DNA of 64,000 bases from Sphingobacteriaceae bacterium (GTDB taxonomy: Bacteria; Bacteroidota; Bacteroidia; UBA7662), in contig JAUXNJ010000001.1 in assembly GCA_030682795.1 (NCBI GenBank), positions 1 to 64,000 of the forward strand. The letters run 5' to 3'. Under the pieces are notes generated by a model. That model had not been told where the DNA came from and made no database searches. It saw nothing but the letters and a program-made list of their open reading frames with translations. Of this stretch, positions 41,982-50,699 are shown piece by piece. Made by a program: the position numbers and the translations under genes. Within the stretch, counting starts at the first letter, position 1; every line of letters begins with the position of its first letter.

Positions 41982-43562
41982 ATGAAAAAGCTGCTCTTAG
42001 CTGCGATTTTAGTCTTCAGTTTCAACCTCTTGAGCGCCCAATCTTTAGGTACCCAAGTAGGCCTTCCAACCAAAGAAAAAATCACCGGCAAGCAAACCTA
42101 TATTTTTGCTGCCAATAAGTCGAATACCCTGGTGTTGCACATGAAAAAGGCCGATAGCTATGAAATTCATGCCTTCGACCCTTCCCTAAATCTCGAAGCC
42201 ACCTATGAACTGAAGCTTCCAGCCGAAAATAAGGTAAAGCATGAGTTGATGCAGGTGATGAGTATCGAAGATGAGCTTATCATGATTACCTCTTTTTACG
42301 CCGAAGCCGAAAAAGTACGAACCATTTATGCTTGGTCGCTCGATGCCAATGGCACCTACGATAGTGAATTTATGGTGCTCGACGAAATCAAAGGCGCCGA
42401 AGGCGTAGATCCGCGCGGGGTAACGCCGCTCATCGGCAAAAGTGATGATGGCAAATTGTTCTACTACTTCCGCAGCAAGGCGGTGGCTTTGGGCGAAGCC
42501 AGCAAGTTTATTTACAAGCTCCTCGATAAAAAGCGCGCCATTAAAGCCGATAAAATTATGGTGAGTCCGTTCACCGAAAAAGCCACCGAACCCGGCATGG
42601 TGATTGCCGACGGCAGCAGTAATTTGTTTTTGACGGCGAAAGTCTCTAATGTAAATATGAGCAAGCGTCCCGTTCGCGTGGAACTCCCTTATTACTGGAC
42701 CATCCTCAATTATGAAGTTGAAAAAGGCACTACACGCGAATACCCAGTGAATTTAGGAGAAGGCACCTTTGTACATGAAGTGGTGATTAATCTCGCTAAA
42801 AACGATGATAAACTGCACGCTGCTGGCTTTTACGGTGCCTCACAGCGCTCTGGCTTGAACGGTAGCTTCATTACTACTACCGACATCATCACCCACCAGG
42901 TGCTGCGCAAAACCGTGGAGCCGCTCGACAAAGTATTTGTTGAAATCCACAAGGCCACCATGCGCAAATTTGTAGATACTAACATTCCCCGCAAAATCAT
43001 CAAAGGGGTAATGGATGTGAAGCCAACCATCCTGGTGAGCTCTAATGGTAATGTGTACCTCATCGGCGAAATCCGCAGGGTAAACAAGGAGGTTCCATCT
43101 GGACAAAAACCAGAAACCTGGCCCGATGCCAAAAGTAAAATCACCCATTATGTGCAGGGTATGATGATTGTGAATTTCAATGCCCGCGGTTCGGTAGATT
43201 GGCAGTCGAGTCTAGCCCTCAACCAAAGTCCCGAAAACGACGAAGGAGCGAGCATTTCTTTCATTACCGGCATGGTGCGTGAAAAGGTGGCTTTCTTGTA
43301 CAACGATCACCCTGCCAACCGCGAAATCAGCGATCCGGTTAAAAAACAAAGCATGGTAAAGCCTGATACCAAAAACAGCAGTGCCTTTATTGCTTATGTA
43401 GATAAATACGGAAAGTTAGAAGCGGATGAGCTCTTCCTTGACAAAGAAGAAGCCAGCATTGTATTGCCCTATTCAGCTTATGCGATCAACCGTACCCAAA
43501 CGGTTGCGCTTGCACATTCCTCAAAAGGCACCTATCGCTTGGTGAAATTCACTTTTTACTAG
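41982..43562 (+). CDS. Secreted protein of unknown family
   Basis: A 526-residue exported protein with a clear signal peptide (MKKLLLAAILVFSFNLLSAQ). I do not recognise the family. The mature part is beta-rich with repeated units that suggest a propeller or stacked sheets: TLVLHMKKADSYEIHAFDP, ELIMITSFYAEAEKVRTIYAW, NVYLIGEIRRVNKE and SAFIAYVDKYGKLEADELF. There are no cysteines in the mature part that I noticed, no catalytic motif and no T9SS sorting domain, so it is probably periplasmic. A candidate promoter lies upstream (TTG 41910-41912, 18 bases, TAATTTAG 41931-41938, one mismatch). It converges with the PBP1A gene. Confidence 0.8.
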   Translation: MKKLLLAAILVFSFNLLSAQSLGTQVGLPTKEKITGKQTYIFAANKSNTLVLHMKKADSYEIHAFDPSLNLEATYELKLPAENKVKHELMQVMSIEDELIMITSFYAEAEKVRTIYAWSLDANGTYDSEFMVLDEIKGAEGVDPRGVTPLIGKSDDGKLFYYFRSKAVALGEASKFIYKLLDKKRAIKADKIMVSPFTEKATEPGMVIADGSSNLFLTAKVSNVNMSKRPVRVELPYYWTILNYEVEKGTTREYPVNLGEGTFVHEVVINLAKNDDKLHAAGFYGASQRSGLNGSFITTTDIITHQVLRKTVEPLDKVFVEIHKATMRKFVDTNIPRKIIKGVMDVKPTILVSSNGNVYLIGEIRRVNKEVPSGQKPETWPDAKSKITHYVQGMMIVNFNARGSVDWQSSLALNQSPENDEGASISFITGMVREKVAFLYNDHPANREISDPVKKQSMVKPDTKNSSAFIAYVDKYGKLEADELFLDKEEASIVLPYSAYAINRTQTVALAHSSKGTYRLVKFTFY

Positions 43563-43588
43563 GAAAATTAGCTGCTCTGCGGTTCAAC

Positions 43589-45973
43589 TTAAGGAATCGG
43601 ATCCAACAATACTGGTTCCTCTTCTTCTAGCACTTCTACGCTATCCACTTCTACCCGCTGAACTATGGTTCGGCAGTTGTAAGCTTTGCTAATTTTAATG
43701 GTTGGCTCGGGGAAAGGCCCAATTTTGAGCACATCTTTATATGCCAGCTCCAAGAACTTGCCAGCTACGGGCAAGGCCGTTTTGCTGCCTTCGCCTGTTT
43801 GAGACGTCCGGAATCGAACCTTACGCTGGTCGGCACCTACCCAGCTGCCTACTACCAAATCTTTGGTTACCCCTACAAACCAGCCATCTGAATAGGACTG
43901 CGACGTGCCGGTTTTGCCACCAATTTGATTATTGCCACGAAAAATATCGAACTCAAACAAGGCCTGAGAAGTGCCACCGGCTTCTTCCGTGCCGCCACGG
44001 AGCATATAAGTCATTAAAAAGGCGGTTTCAGGGGTAACCGCCTGTCTCTTCGCGGGCTCATACTCAAAAAGCAGCTTGCCTTTGCGGTCGAATACCCGGG
44101 TTACAAAATGTGGTTCTATCCACACTCCTTTGTTCATGAAAGCAGCATAGGCGCCAGCCATTTCGAGGAGTGAAACATCACTTGCCCCTAATCCGATGGC
44201 AGGCAGGGCCTCTAATGGACTCTCAATGCCCAGTCGTTTGGCAATGTTTACCACCGCCTCGGGCCCTACTATTTCGGTCAGCTGAGCGGCTATGGTGTTT
44301 ACCGATTTGGCCATGCCCCGGCGCAAGGTGTACTCACTGTATGTAAATTGCCAATCGGCATTGCGTGGCGACCAGCGCTTTTCTTCACCTTTTTCCTGAT
44401 ACACCACCGTAACTGGCTTGTCTACGAGCTTATCGCAGGGCCCCCGACCTTGTTCAATGGCAGCGGCATACACAAAAGGCTTAAAAGTGGACCCCGGCTG
44501 CCGGCGCATCTGTTTTACGTGATCGTATTTATAATGCCTGAAATTAATGCCCCCTACCCACATTTTGATATGGCCAGTGTAAGGATCCACTGCCACCATA
44601 CCGCACTGCAGCATGCGCAGGTCGTGCCGGAGCGAGTCGACCGGACTCATTACAACCCGCTTACTGCCCTGCCAATCGAACAGTTCCATGGCGACCGGTG
44701 TGGCCAATTGCTGCCAAATGTCGGCTGCCGCTACCCCAGCCTTTTGAGCCGCTTTGTAGCGATCAGTGCGCTCTACCAAAGTCCTAAACCAGGCCGAATC
44801 TTCCTTTCCATTGGGTAGCTCCCAAGGAATACGTCCTTGCCAATGCTCGTCAAACCGGCGTTGCAAGCGACGCATGCTCTGGCCCACTGCTGCCTCCCCA
44901 TGCACCTGCAGTCGGGTGTCGAGGGTGGTTTCGATGCGCAAACCGCTGGTGTAAATGTTGTATTTGTCGCCGTAATTTTCTTTGAGATAATCGCGCAGCC
45001 ACTTGGCCAATTCCGACCTAAAATAGGGCGCCAGTCCGTCGGTGACCTCTTCCTCCTTGTATTGTAGCTTGATAGGTTTCTGGCTGAGCTTATTGGCTTG
45101 TTTTTCGGTGAGGAGTCCTTGCGCCTGCATCAATTGTAGCACCACATTGCGCCTTCGCAACGAGTTTTTAGGATTGGCCACAGGATTATAATAGGTAGGC
45201 GCCTTGAGCATGCCTACCAAAACGGCGCATTCTTCGGCTTGCAGGGCAATGGGGGTTTTGTTGAAGTAGGTTTTGGCTGCACTTTTAATTCCAAAGCTGT
45301 TTCTGCCAAAATCCACGGTATTGAGGTAAAGGGCCAGGATTTCTGCTTTGCTGAAAAACAGCTCGAGCTTTACAGCGGTAATCCATTCTTTGGCTTTGGC
45401 CAGAAAGACTGATACACCGGGTACCTTGCCCAACAAGCCTATACCATCGGTTCGGGTTTGGAAAAGGTTTTTAGCCAACTGCTGGGTGATGGTACTGGCA
45501 CCACGTGCTTGTCCACGGGTAGCATCTCGCAAAGCCGCGCCAATGGCCTTAAAATCGATGCCCATATGCTGGTAAAAGCGCACATCTTCTACCGCTATAA
45601 GGGTTTTAATGAGGAGGGGTTGGATGGAGTCGTAGGGCACTGGACTCCGGTTTTCGGTGTAATACTTGCCCAGTAACTGGCCGTCGGCGGAGTAAATTTC
45701 AGAAGCCTGACTCATTTCGGCCCGGCGCACTTCGCTCATTCCTGGCATAGGACCAAACAACCACAGGAAATTTATTTCGAGGGCAATGCCTCCCATCAGC
45801 AAAAGCAAAAAACCAGAATAAAGCCAGCTGAGGACTTTTTGTCCGAAAGAAAGCTTTCGATAGCGTGCCCGGTTCCAAACCGCCGGCTTCGATGCTTTTC
45901 GCCATCCATACTTTAAGGCTTTTGCAAAACGAGTGAGGAAAGCCTTGCTGCGATGCAAAAGGGACTTAGACAT
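43589..45973 (-). CDS. Penicillin-binding protein 1A (glycosyltransferase/transpeptidase)
   Basis: A bifunctional peptidoglycan synthase of 794 residues. A cytoplasmic basic N-terminus is followed by a transmembrane helix at about 50-72. The GT51 domain carries VEDVRFYQHMGIDFKA (catalytic Glu), GASTITQQLAKNLF and ILALYLNTVDFGRNSFGI. The transpeptidase domain has PGSTFKPFVYA with Ser near 495, SVNTIAAQL as SxN and GGKTGTSQSYSDGW near 686 as KTG. All catalytic motifs are intact. It follows the CarboxypepD-like gene after six bases, so the two are probably one transcript. The acidic C-terminal tail (EVLEEEEPVLLDP) is short. Confidence 0.95.
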   Translation of the reverse strand: MSKSLLHRSKAFLTRFAKALKYGWRKASKPAVWNRARYRKLSFGQKVLSWLYSGFLLLLMGGIALEINFLWLFGPMPGMSEVRRAEMSQASEIYSADGQLLGKYYTENRSPVPYDSIQPLLIKTLIAVEDVRFYQHMGIDFKAIGAALRDATRGQARGASTITQQLAKNLFQTRTDGIGLLGKVPGVSVFLAKAKEWITAVKLELFFSKAEILALYLNTVDFGRNSFGIKSAAKTYFNKTPIALQAEECAVLVGMLKAPTYYNPVANPKNSLRRRNVVLQLMQAQGLLTEKQANKLSQKPIKLQYKEEEVTDGLAPYFRSELAKWLRDYLKENYGDKYNIYTSGLRIETTLDTRLQVHGEAAVGQSMRRLQRRFDEHWQGRIPWELPNGKEDSAWFRTLVERTDRYKAAQKAGVAAADIWQQLATPVAMELFDWQGSKRVVMSPVDSLRHDLRMLQCGMVAVDPYTGHIKMWVGGINFRHYKYDHVKQMRRQPGSTFKPFVYAAAIEQGRGPCDKLVDKPVTVVYQEKGEEKRWSPRNADWQFTYSEYTLRRGMAKSVNTIAAQLTEIVGPEAVVNIAKRLGIESPLEALPAIGLGASDVSLLEMAGAYAAFMNKGVWIEPHFVTRVFDRKGKLLFEYEPAKRQAVTPETAFLMTYMLRGGTEEAGGTSQALFEFDIFRGNNQIGGKTGTSQSYSDGWFVGVTKDLVVGSWVGADQRKVRFRTSQTGEGSKTALPVAGKFLELAYKDVLKIGPFPEPTIKISKAYNCRTIVQRVEVDSVEVLEEEEPVLLDPIP

Positions 45974-45979
45974 GAGGCT

Positions 45980-46660
45980 TTAGTTTTTCTTCTTGAAGTC
46001 GCCCCGCTTGATGGCCTTCACAAATTCAGCCCAGGCCAGGGGGTTCAGCAGGGTCGATGGAATGGGAATGGCATTGGGGCCACCCAACTGCTGAAAATTC
46101 TGTTGTCCACCAGCGTAGTAAGTCTGGGCGATGGTTTTTTGCATGTACAAGCGCTGGTTTTCGGAGGCGTCCATGGTCATGGCACTGGCCAATTGGGCGA
46201 GCAGCTCGTTTTCGAGGTTACGTGCCGCGCGGGTGTAGATATCATCTTTCAGCTCCAAAGCCAAAAATTCTTGTTTAAAGGCTTCGCGACTTGGCCAAGG
46301 GTAAATGATGGCCATGGGCAACTCTAAAGTATCGCGGGTCATGGGCATGAGCACCGAAAAAATATCGTCGGCCACCACGTCTTTATCCACCACCATCGAA
46401 GAGCTTTTATAACCGATGCCGCTAAACACCACGGTATCGCCTTCTAGAGCCACAAAAGAGAAAAAGCCGCGGCTGTCGCTGATGGTACCCTTGAAGCGGT
46501 TTTTCACCAAGATGGTAGTGAACGGAATGATGTCCATGCTGTCGGCACTCACAGTGAGGCCCGACAGCTGCACCGGCTTGCGGTCGCTTTTGGGAGATTG
46601 CGCCTGAGCTACTGACACCAGGCAGCAGCAACTTAAAAGGAAGGATAAAAATACTTTCAC
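45980..46660 (-). CDS. CarboxypepD_reg-like domain protein upstream of PBP1A
   Basis: A 226-residue exported protein with signal peptide to about SVAQAQ. A CarboxypepD_reg-like domain at about 30-105 shows LSGLTVSADSMDIIPFTTILVKN (in parts), GTISDSRGFFSFVALEGDTVVFSGIGYKS (in parts) and a family-like DTLELP. The rest is helical and polar, ending FVKAIKRGDFKKKN. As with the gene at 20.6 kb there is no TonB-dependent barrel. The start is GTG at 46660 (GTG AAA GTA), with a perfect -7 element five bases upstream, suggesting a leaderless transcript. Linked to PBP1A by six bases; a role in cell-wall assembly is inference. Confidence 0.8.
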   Translation of the reverse strand: MKVFLSFLLSCCCLVSVAQAQSPKSDRKPVQLSGLTVSADSMDIIPFTTILVKNRFKGTISDSRGFFSFVALEGDTVVFSGIGYKSSSMVVDKDVVADDIFSVLMPMTRDTLELPMAIIYPWPSREAFKQEFLALELKDDIYTRAARNLENELLAQLASAMTMDASENQRLYMQKTIAQTYYAGGQQNFQQLGGPNAIPIPSTLLNPLAWAEFVKAIKRGDFKKKN

Positions 46661-46665
46661 TACAT

Positions 46666-46673
46666 CAAAGATA
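46666..46673 (-). promoter_or_regulatory. -7 element directly before the GTG start at 46660
   Basis: On the minus strand TATCTTTG matches TAnnTTTG and ends five bases before the GTG, placing the predicted transcript start at or next to the start codon. No -33 TTG at normal spacing. Confidence 0.5.
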
Positions 46674-46876
46674 AAAGCTAGAGACGTTTGTTGTATGAGA
46701 AACGTAGAAAGTCTTAGATGGTTGCATGTGCAGCGTTGTAGCGCTCATTTATAATTTGACAAGAGATGGCAAAACAACATGCGTAATTTGTGCAAAAGAA
46801 TGCGGAAAACGGGTTACCAAGGGGCTGTTTATCTGCGTAATTTAGAAGCCTGAATTAGAAGTAAATTTTAAACGAT

Positions 46877-47908
46877 ATGAGCAGTACAGTGAACGAAAAA
46901 CAAAAGGCCCTGCAGCTTACGCTCGACAAGCTCGAGAAGTCGTATGGCAAAGGCGTGGTCATGAAAATGGGTGACCAGCGCGTAGTAAATGTGGATGTGA
47001 TTCCTTCGGGCTCGCTGGGATTAGACATTGCCCTGGGCATTGGCGGTTTTCCACGCGGCCGGGTGATTGAGATCTACGGACCAGAATCATCTGGTAAAAC
47101 CACCATCGCCATGCATGCCATTGCAGAGGCGCAGAAAAAGGGCGGCCTGGCAGCCTTTATCGATGCGGAACATGCATTTGACAAGACCTATGCCGAAAAC
47201 TTAGGCATTGATACCGCCAATTTGCTGATTTCTCAGCCAGACAACGGAGAGCAGGCGCTCGAAATTGCCGACAATTTGATTCGCTCAGGTGCCATCGACA
47301 TCATCGTAATCGACTCAGTAGCGGCCCTCGTGCCCAAGGCTGAAATTGAAGGCGAAATGGGCGATTCGGTGATGGGATTGCAAGCACGCTTGATGTCTCA
47401 GGCCTTGCGGAAGCTCACTGGCAGCATCAATAAAACCGGGTGTGTGTGCGTTTTCATCAACCAGTTGCGCGAAAAAATCGGGGTAATGTTTGGTAATCCG
47501 GAGACAACCACCGGTGGTAATGCCCTCAAGTTTTACGCATCCATTCGCTTAGACATCCGACGCATTGGTCAAATCAAAGATGGTTTGGATGTAACGGGTA
47601 ACCGCGTGCGTATTAAAGTGGTGAAAAACAAAGTAGCGCCACCTTTCCGTCAGTGTGAATTCGACATTGTGTATGGTGAAGGCGTATCGAAAGATGGTGA
47701 AATTGTGGACCTAGGCAGTGAATTGGGCATCGTTAAGAAGAGCGGTTCTTGGTACAGCTACGGTGAAACTAAATTAGGTCAGGGCCGTGATGCAGTAAAA
47801 CAATTGCTCAAAGACAATCCTGATTTGGCCGAGGAAATCGAAATGAAAATCAAAGATCACCTCAAAGTAAAACTCGCAGCTGCTCCGGTGGAGGAAGCTG
47901 AAGCTTAA
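46877..47908 (+). CDS. recA: Recombinase RecA
   Basis: RecA forms filaments on single-stranded DNA and carries out strand exchange; in many bacteria it also triggers LexA cleavage. The 343 residues show Walker [10 protein letters not shown] at 68-76, Walker [23 protein letters not shown] (in parts), DNA-binding loop L2 [22 protein letters not shown] (in parts) and the [12 protein letters not shown]-terminal region. The ATG at 46877 gives the normal N-terminus. The 216-bp upstream gap has a 10-bp direct repeat TGCGTAATTT (46780-46789, 46834-46843) and no SOS box I can recognise. The stop shares its last A with the start of the patatin gene (TAATG). Confidence 0.98.
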   Translation: MSSTVNEKQKALQLTLDKLEKSYGKGVVMKMGDQRVVNVDVIPSGSLGLDIALGIGGFPRGRVIEIYGPESSGKTTIAMHAIAEAQKKGGLAAFIDAEHAFDKTYAENLGIDTANLLISQPDNGEQALEIADNLIRSGAIDIIVIDSVAALVPKAEIEGEMGDSVMGLQARLMSQALRKLTGSINKTGCVCVFINQLREKIGVMFGNPETTTGGNALKFYASIRLDIRRIGQIKDGLDVTGNRVRIKVVKNKVAPPFRQCEFDIVYGEGVSKDGEIVDLGSELGIVKKSGSWYSYGETKLGQGRDAVKQLLKDNPDLAEEIEMKIKDHLKVKLAAAPVEEAEA

Positions 47909-48684
47909 TGAGCAACACAAAACAGTTTAAAACCGGCCTCGTATTGTCGGGCGGTGCAGCCAAAGGCTACGGCCATTTGGGTGTGCTTACTGCACTCTAC
48001 GAGGCCGGCTACACTTTCGATGCCATCGCTGGAACGAGCGTGGGGGCAATCATAGGTGCTTTGTTGGCCGATGGCAAGCATCCCGCCGAAATCAAACAAA
48101 TTTTCGACAAAGAGAAGAATTTTAGTTTGGTGAAGTTTAAATGGAGTGCTGGCGGCTTATTGAGCTCTTCTGGACTCAAAAATGCGCTCAAAAGACACCT
48201 CGCTGCCAAGCGTTTTGAAGAGCTCACCCTGCCTTTGTGGGTAACAGCTACTGATTTAGGAACGGCACAGTCGGTGTATTTCAAAGAAGGCGAATTGCTA
48301 TTGCCTATTCTGGCTTCTTGTGCTATCCCTTTACTTTTTGAGCCCATTCGCCTCAACGACCACACTTATGTAGATGGTGGATTGACTGAAAACTTGCCAG
48401 CAGCGGCTTTGTCGGGGCTATGCGAACAGCTCATTGGCGTAAATGTAAATCCCGTTGGTCCTGTGACCCACGTAGATGGATGGATGCAGAGCATTGAACG
48501 CGTGCTTAACATTGCCATTCACAACAATGTGTCACAAAGTATCCCGATGCTCGATTTGTACATAGAGCCTTCGGAAATGGAAAAATTCCACCTGTTCTCC
48601 CTCGACAAAGGGGCCGAAATGTATGAAATAGGCTACGCTGCCGCAAAGGAGCGGCTCAAGGCCTTGGATGTAAGGTCTAACTAA
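47908..48684 (+). CDS. Patatin-like phospholipase family protein
   Basis: A 258-residue cytoplasmic or membrane-associated lipid acyl hydrolase. It has the complete patatin set: glycine-rich oxyanion loop SGGAAKGYGHLG at 14-25, nucleophile GTSVG with Ser44, and catalytic Asp in YVDGGLTENLP near 153, forming the Ser-Asp dyad. There is no signal peptide or barrel, so it is like RssA and bacterial cytoplasmic patatins rather than the outer-membrane PlpD type. Its start overlaps the recA stop (TAATG). Substrate unknown. A terminator-like hairpin follows directly. Confidence 0.93.
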   Translation: MSNTKQFKTGLVLSGGAAKGYGHLGVLTALYEAGYTFDAIAGTSVGAIIGALLADGKHPAEIKQIFDKEKNFSLVKFKWSAGGLLSSSGLKNALKRHLAAKRFEELTLPLWVTATDLGTAQSVYFKEGELLLPILASCAIPLLFEPIRLNDHTYVDGGLTENLPAAALSGLCEQLIGVNVNPVGPVTHVDGWMQSIERVLNIAIHNNVSQSIPMLDLYIEPSEMEKFHLFSLDKGAEMYEIGYAAAKERLKALDVRSN

Positions 48685-48689
48685 ATGAT

Positions 48690-48723
48690 AAAAGCCCTGC
48701 CAGATTACTCAGGCAGAGCTTTT
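48690..48723. terminator. Bidirectional terminator-like hairpin between the patatin and bacilliredoxin genes
   Basis: AAAGCCCTGCC (48691-48701) pairs with GGCAGAGCTTT (48712-48722) over 10 of 11 positions with a ten-base loop. A/T runs on both sides give short T tracts on both strands in this convergent gap. Confidence 0.6.
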
Positions 48724-48747
48724 CACAAATGGAATGATGCTTGTGAC

Positions 48748-49164
48748 CTAGCAGTGCTGGTCAAAGGCTTCCACCAAATTCGCAGCAATCATATCAGCAG
48801 AGCGGCCCTCGATGTGATGGCGCTCGAGCATGTGTACCAACTGCCCATCTTTAAACAAAGCGATTGCAGGTGAAGAAGGAGGATAAGGCAGCATGTACGC
48901 ACGTGCTTTGTTCACCGCATCGGTTTCCATGCCTGCGAATACAGTGCTCAAAACCGCAGGTTTCTTGGCGTTCTGAATGGCCTTTTTCACAGCCGGACGT
49001 GCGTTGGCCGCTGCACAACCGCAAACGGAATTCACCACGACTAAGGTGGTGCCTGACTTATTGCTGAGCAATTGCTCAACCTCTTCTGCTGTTTTTAATT
49101 CGTTGAACCCTACTTCTGTAAGGTCTTTGCGCATGGGCGCAACCATAAATTCGGGATATGCCAT
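48748..49164 (-). CDS. BrxA/BrxB family bacilliredoxin
   Basis: A 138-residue thioredoxin-fold protein of the YphP/YqiW family. In Bacillus these remove bacillithiol from oxidised protein thiols. The CxC active site is VVNSVCGCAAANARP (Cys48, Cys50), and the family motifs VLSTVFAGMETDAVNKAR, YPPSSPAIALFKDGQLVHMLERHHIEGR (in parts) and a terminal Cys (FDQHC) are present. No bacillithiol synthesis genes are in the window, but Bacteroidota commonly carry both. The promoter candidate is at 49216-49223. Confidence 0.95.
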   Translation of the reverse strand: MAYPEFMVAPMRKDLTEVGFNELKTAEEVEQLLSNKSGTTLVVVNSVCGCAAANARPAVKKAIQNAKKPAVLSTVFAGMETDAVNKARAYMLPYPPSSPAIALFKDGQLVHMLERHHIEGRSADMIAANLVEAFDQHC

Positions 49165-49215
49165 ATTTTATTAGACTAAGATGTTAAGATGCAGTCAACA
49201 CTGCCTTGGAAAACA

Positions 49216-49223
49216 CAAAAGTA
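49216..49223 (-). promoter_or_regulatory. -7 element of the bacilliredoxin gene
   Basis: On the minus strand TACTTTTG, a perfect TAnnTTTG match, lies 51 bases before the ATG at 49164. No -33 TTG at normal spacing is apparent. Confidence 0.5.
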
Positions 49224-49262
49224 AGGCTTAATTCACTTAAAAAGTTCCCGAGCTTTGCTTAT

Positions 49263-49670
49263 CTATTTCCGCACGAAACTAATAGTAATGCCATTATTAC
49301 CAGTGAGAACCATTTGGTTTTCATTAAACTGATAACGATTCACTTTGGCCAAAAGGCGCAGTAATTCTGTCGCAAAAGGACTGTCACAACAAGCCTCCGT
49401 GCAGAAAATGTCATTAAAAAAAATAATGTTATTTGGATTAAAGACCACCTTTCCTCCGCATGTATTCACATCTAATTGGATAGAAAAGCCGCGTTTCTCG
49501 GGAAAAGTAAGTTCATATGCCGCTCCAGGATTCCAGGTGCTGTCGTTATCACTCGCTTTGAGTGAAACGGCAATCCAAGTATTGTCCCTAATTTCTTTGC
49601 GGTCGGGAAAGCAAGCCGACAGCAGTGTGCACATGACCACCACCATCGTTATCCTCAAGGCATTTTTCAT
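49263..49670 (-). CDS. META-like lipoprotein
   Basis: A 135-residue predicted lipoprotein; from ATG 49670 the leader ends LLSAC with Cys20. The mature part has the small-barrel pattern of META/heat-shock-HslJ-like domains: a WIAVSL-type first strand, RGFSIQLDVNTCGGKVVF with a conserved Cys, FNDIFCTEACC and the terminal NQMVLTGNNGITISFVRK. The several mature cysteines (NTCGG, IFCTEACCD) could form disulfides in the periplasm. The family assignment is by pattern and is uncertain. An upstream in-frame start at 49706 would place extra charged residues before the leader and is rejected. Confidence 0.72.
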   Translation of the reverse strand: MKNALRITMVVVMCTLLSACFPDRKEIRDNTWIAVSLKASDNDSTWNPGAAYELTFPEKRGFSIQLDVNTCGGKVVFNPNNIIFFNDIFCTEACCDSPFATELLRLLAKVNRYQFNENQMVLTGNNGITISFVRK

Positions 49671-49755
49671 AAATGGTCTTTTTTTGGCAAGATACTTAAT
49701 AGTCAAATTAGAATCCCTCTGCGAAGCGCTGTTATTTCTTTCTGCCCATTAAAAC

Positions 49756-50547
49756 TTACTGAATTTTCGAGCTCATCGGGTTTCGAAGGCCCGAATAGTC
49801 GGTGAGGGTCATTTTTACAGCTCCGATGAGGATATTGGCTTTGATTTGAAGTGGAATTTTATTGTCATCGTCCGAAACGTATACAGTAAGATCTTCTTCG
49901 TTTTTGAAAACACGCCCCTTCATTACCACGGGCATAAAAATCATGACATTAAACTTACCCTTGTCGAGTTGTAAGGTCGAACGACCCATGAAGCGAAATT
50001 TAAAATTATGGGTTTCTTTATCCATAAACATGGGCACTTCAAAAGTGTCGCCCTTGCGGGCATTGCGAAAATCGACGGTGCGGGCATAGTAAAAGCTCGA
50101 CACTATGTCTTGTACGTAATTCGGAACCTCAAAAAATTCCCCATTGGCATTTACCTTATTGGCTTGCTGATCAAAAAAATAATTGTCTTTGAACACATAA
50201 CCACCCTCATACACATCCCTCACAAATTTCATGGGCACCATTGCTTGCTTATCGATGTAGGTCTCGTAACGATCTCGGACTTTATAAAACCAGTCAAAAG
50301 AACTGATCGTGCGCCCGGTAGCCACCACGTGCAGGCACTCCTTACCACGCACATTCACAGGCTTCTCCATCACCCGCAACTCGCCTATACCAGCGTTGAT
50401 AAAACCGTAATGGAGTTTAAAGGTGAGCACTTCGCCTTCTTTAAAAGCCTTATTCTGAATACTGCGCACCGCATATTGCTGTGCTTCTAAACTGGCCAAG
50501 CCAGTGGAAGTAAAAACAAAAACAAGTAGAAAAAACAGCTTCTTCAT
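49756..50547 (-). CDS. DUF3108 domain-containing exported protein
   Basis: A 263-residue exported protein with signal peptide MKKLFFLLVFVF to about LEAQ. The DUF3108 pattern is seen in EGEVLTFKLHYGFINAGIGEL, the DWFYKVRDRYETYID segment, DIVSSFYYARTVDF, FKFRFMGRSTLQ and EDLTVYVSDDDNKIPLQIKANI (in parts). The family is a beta-barrel-like periplasmic domain of unknown function. ATG 50547 is supported by a strong promoter just upstream; the longer frame from 50583 would begin inside that promoter. Confidence 0.9.
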   Translation of the reverse strand: MKKLFFLLVFVFTSTGLASLEAQQYAVRSIQNKAFKEGEVLTFKLHYGFINAGIGELRVMEKPVNVRGKECLHVVATGRTISSFDWFYKVRDRYETYIDKQAMVPMKFVRDVYEGGYVFKDNYFFDQQANKVNANGEFFEVPNYVQDIVSSFYYARTVDFRNARKGDTFEVPMFMDKETHNFKFRFMGRSTLQLDKGKFNVMIFMPVVMKGRVFKNEEDLTVYVSDDDNKIPLQIKANILIGAVKMTLTDYSGLRNPMSSKIQ

Positions 50548-50568
50548 AAAGGTTTTCTGAGCTAATGG

Positions 50569-50599
50569 CAAACATAGTGCCATGGTAAAAATAAGACAA
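50569..50599 (-). promoter_or_regulatory. Promoter of the DUF3108 gene (TTG-N20-TAnnTTTG)
   Basis: Minus-strand TTG (50599-50597), 20 bases, then TATGTTTG (50576-50569), a perfect -7 match. The inferred transcript start is about 15 bases before ATG 50547. Confidence 0.72.
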
Positions 50600-50699
50600 G
50601 CACAGCGGCATTCAAAGTCAAAACCTAAGATGGGCCGATTTTGCCGTTTTTACTGGGCTAAATGGTCAGAAGTGCCGACCTTTGCTAAAATGTAAAAGC

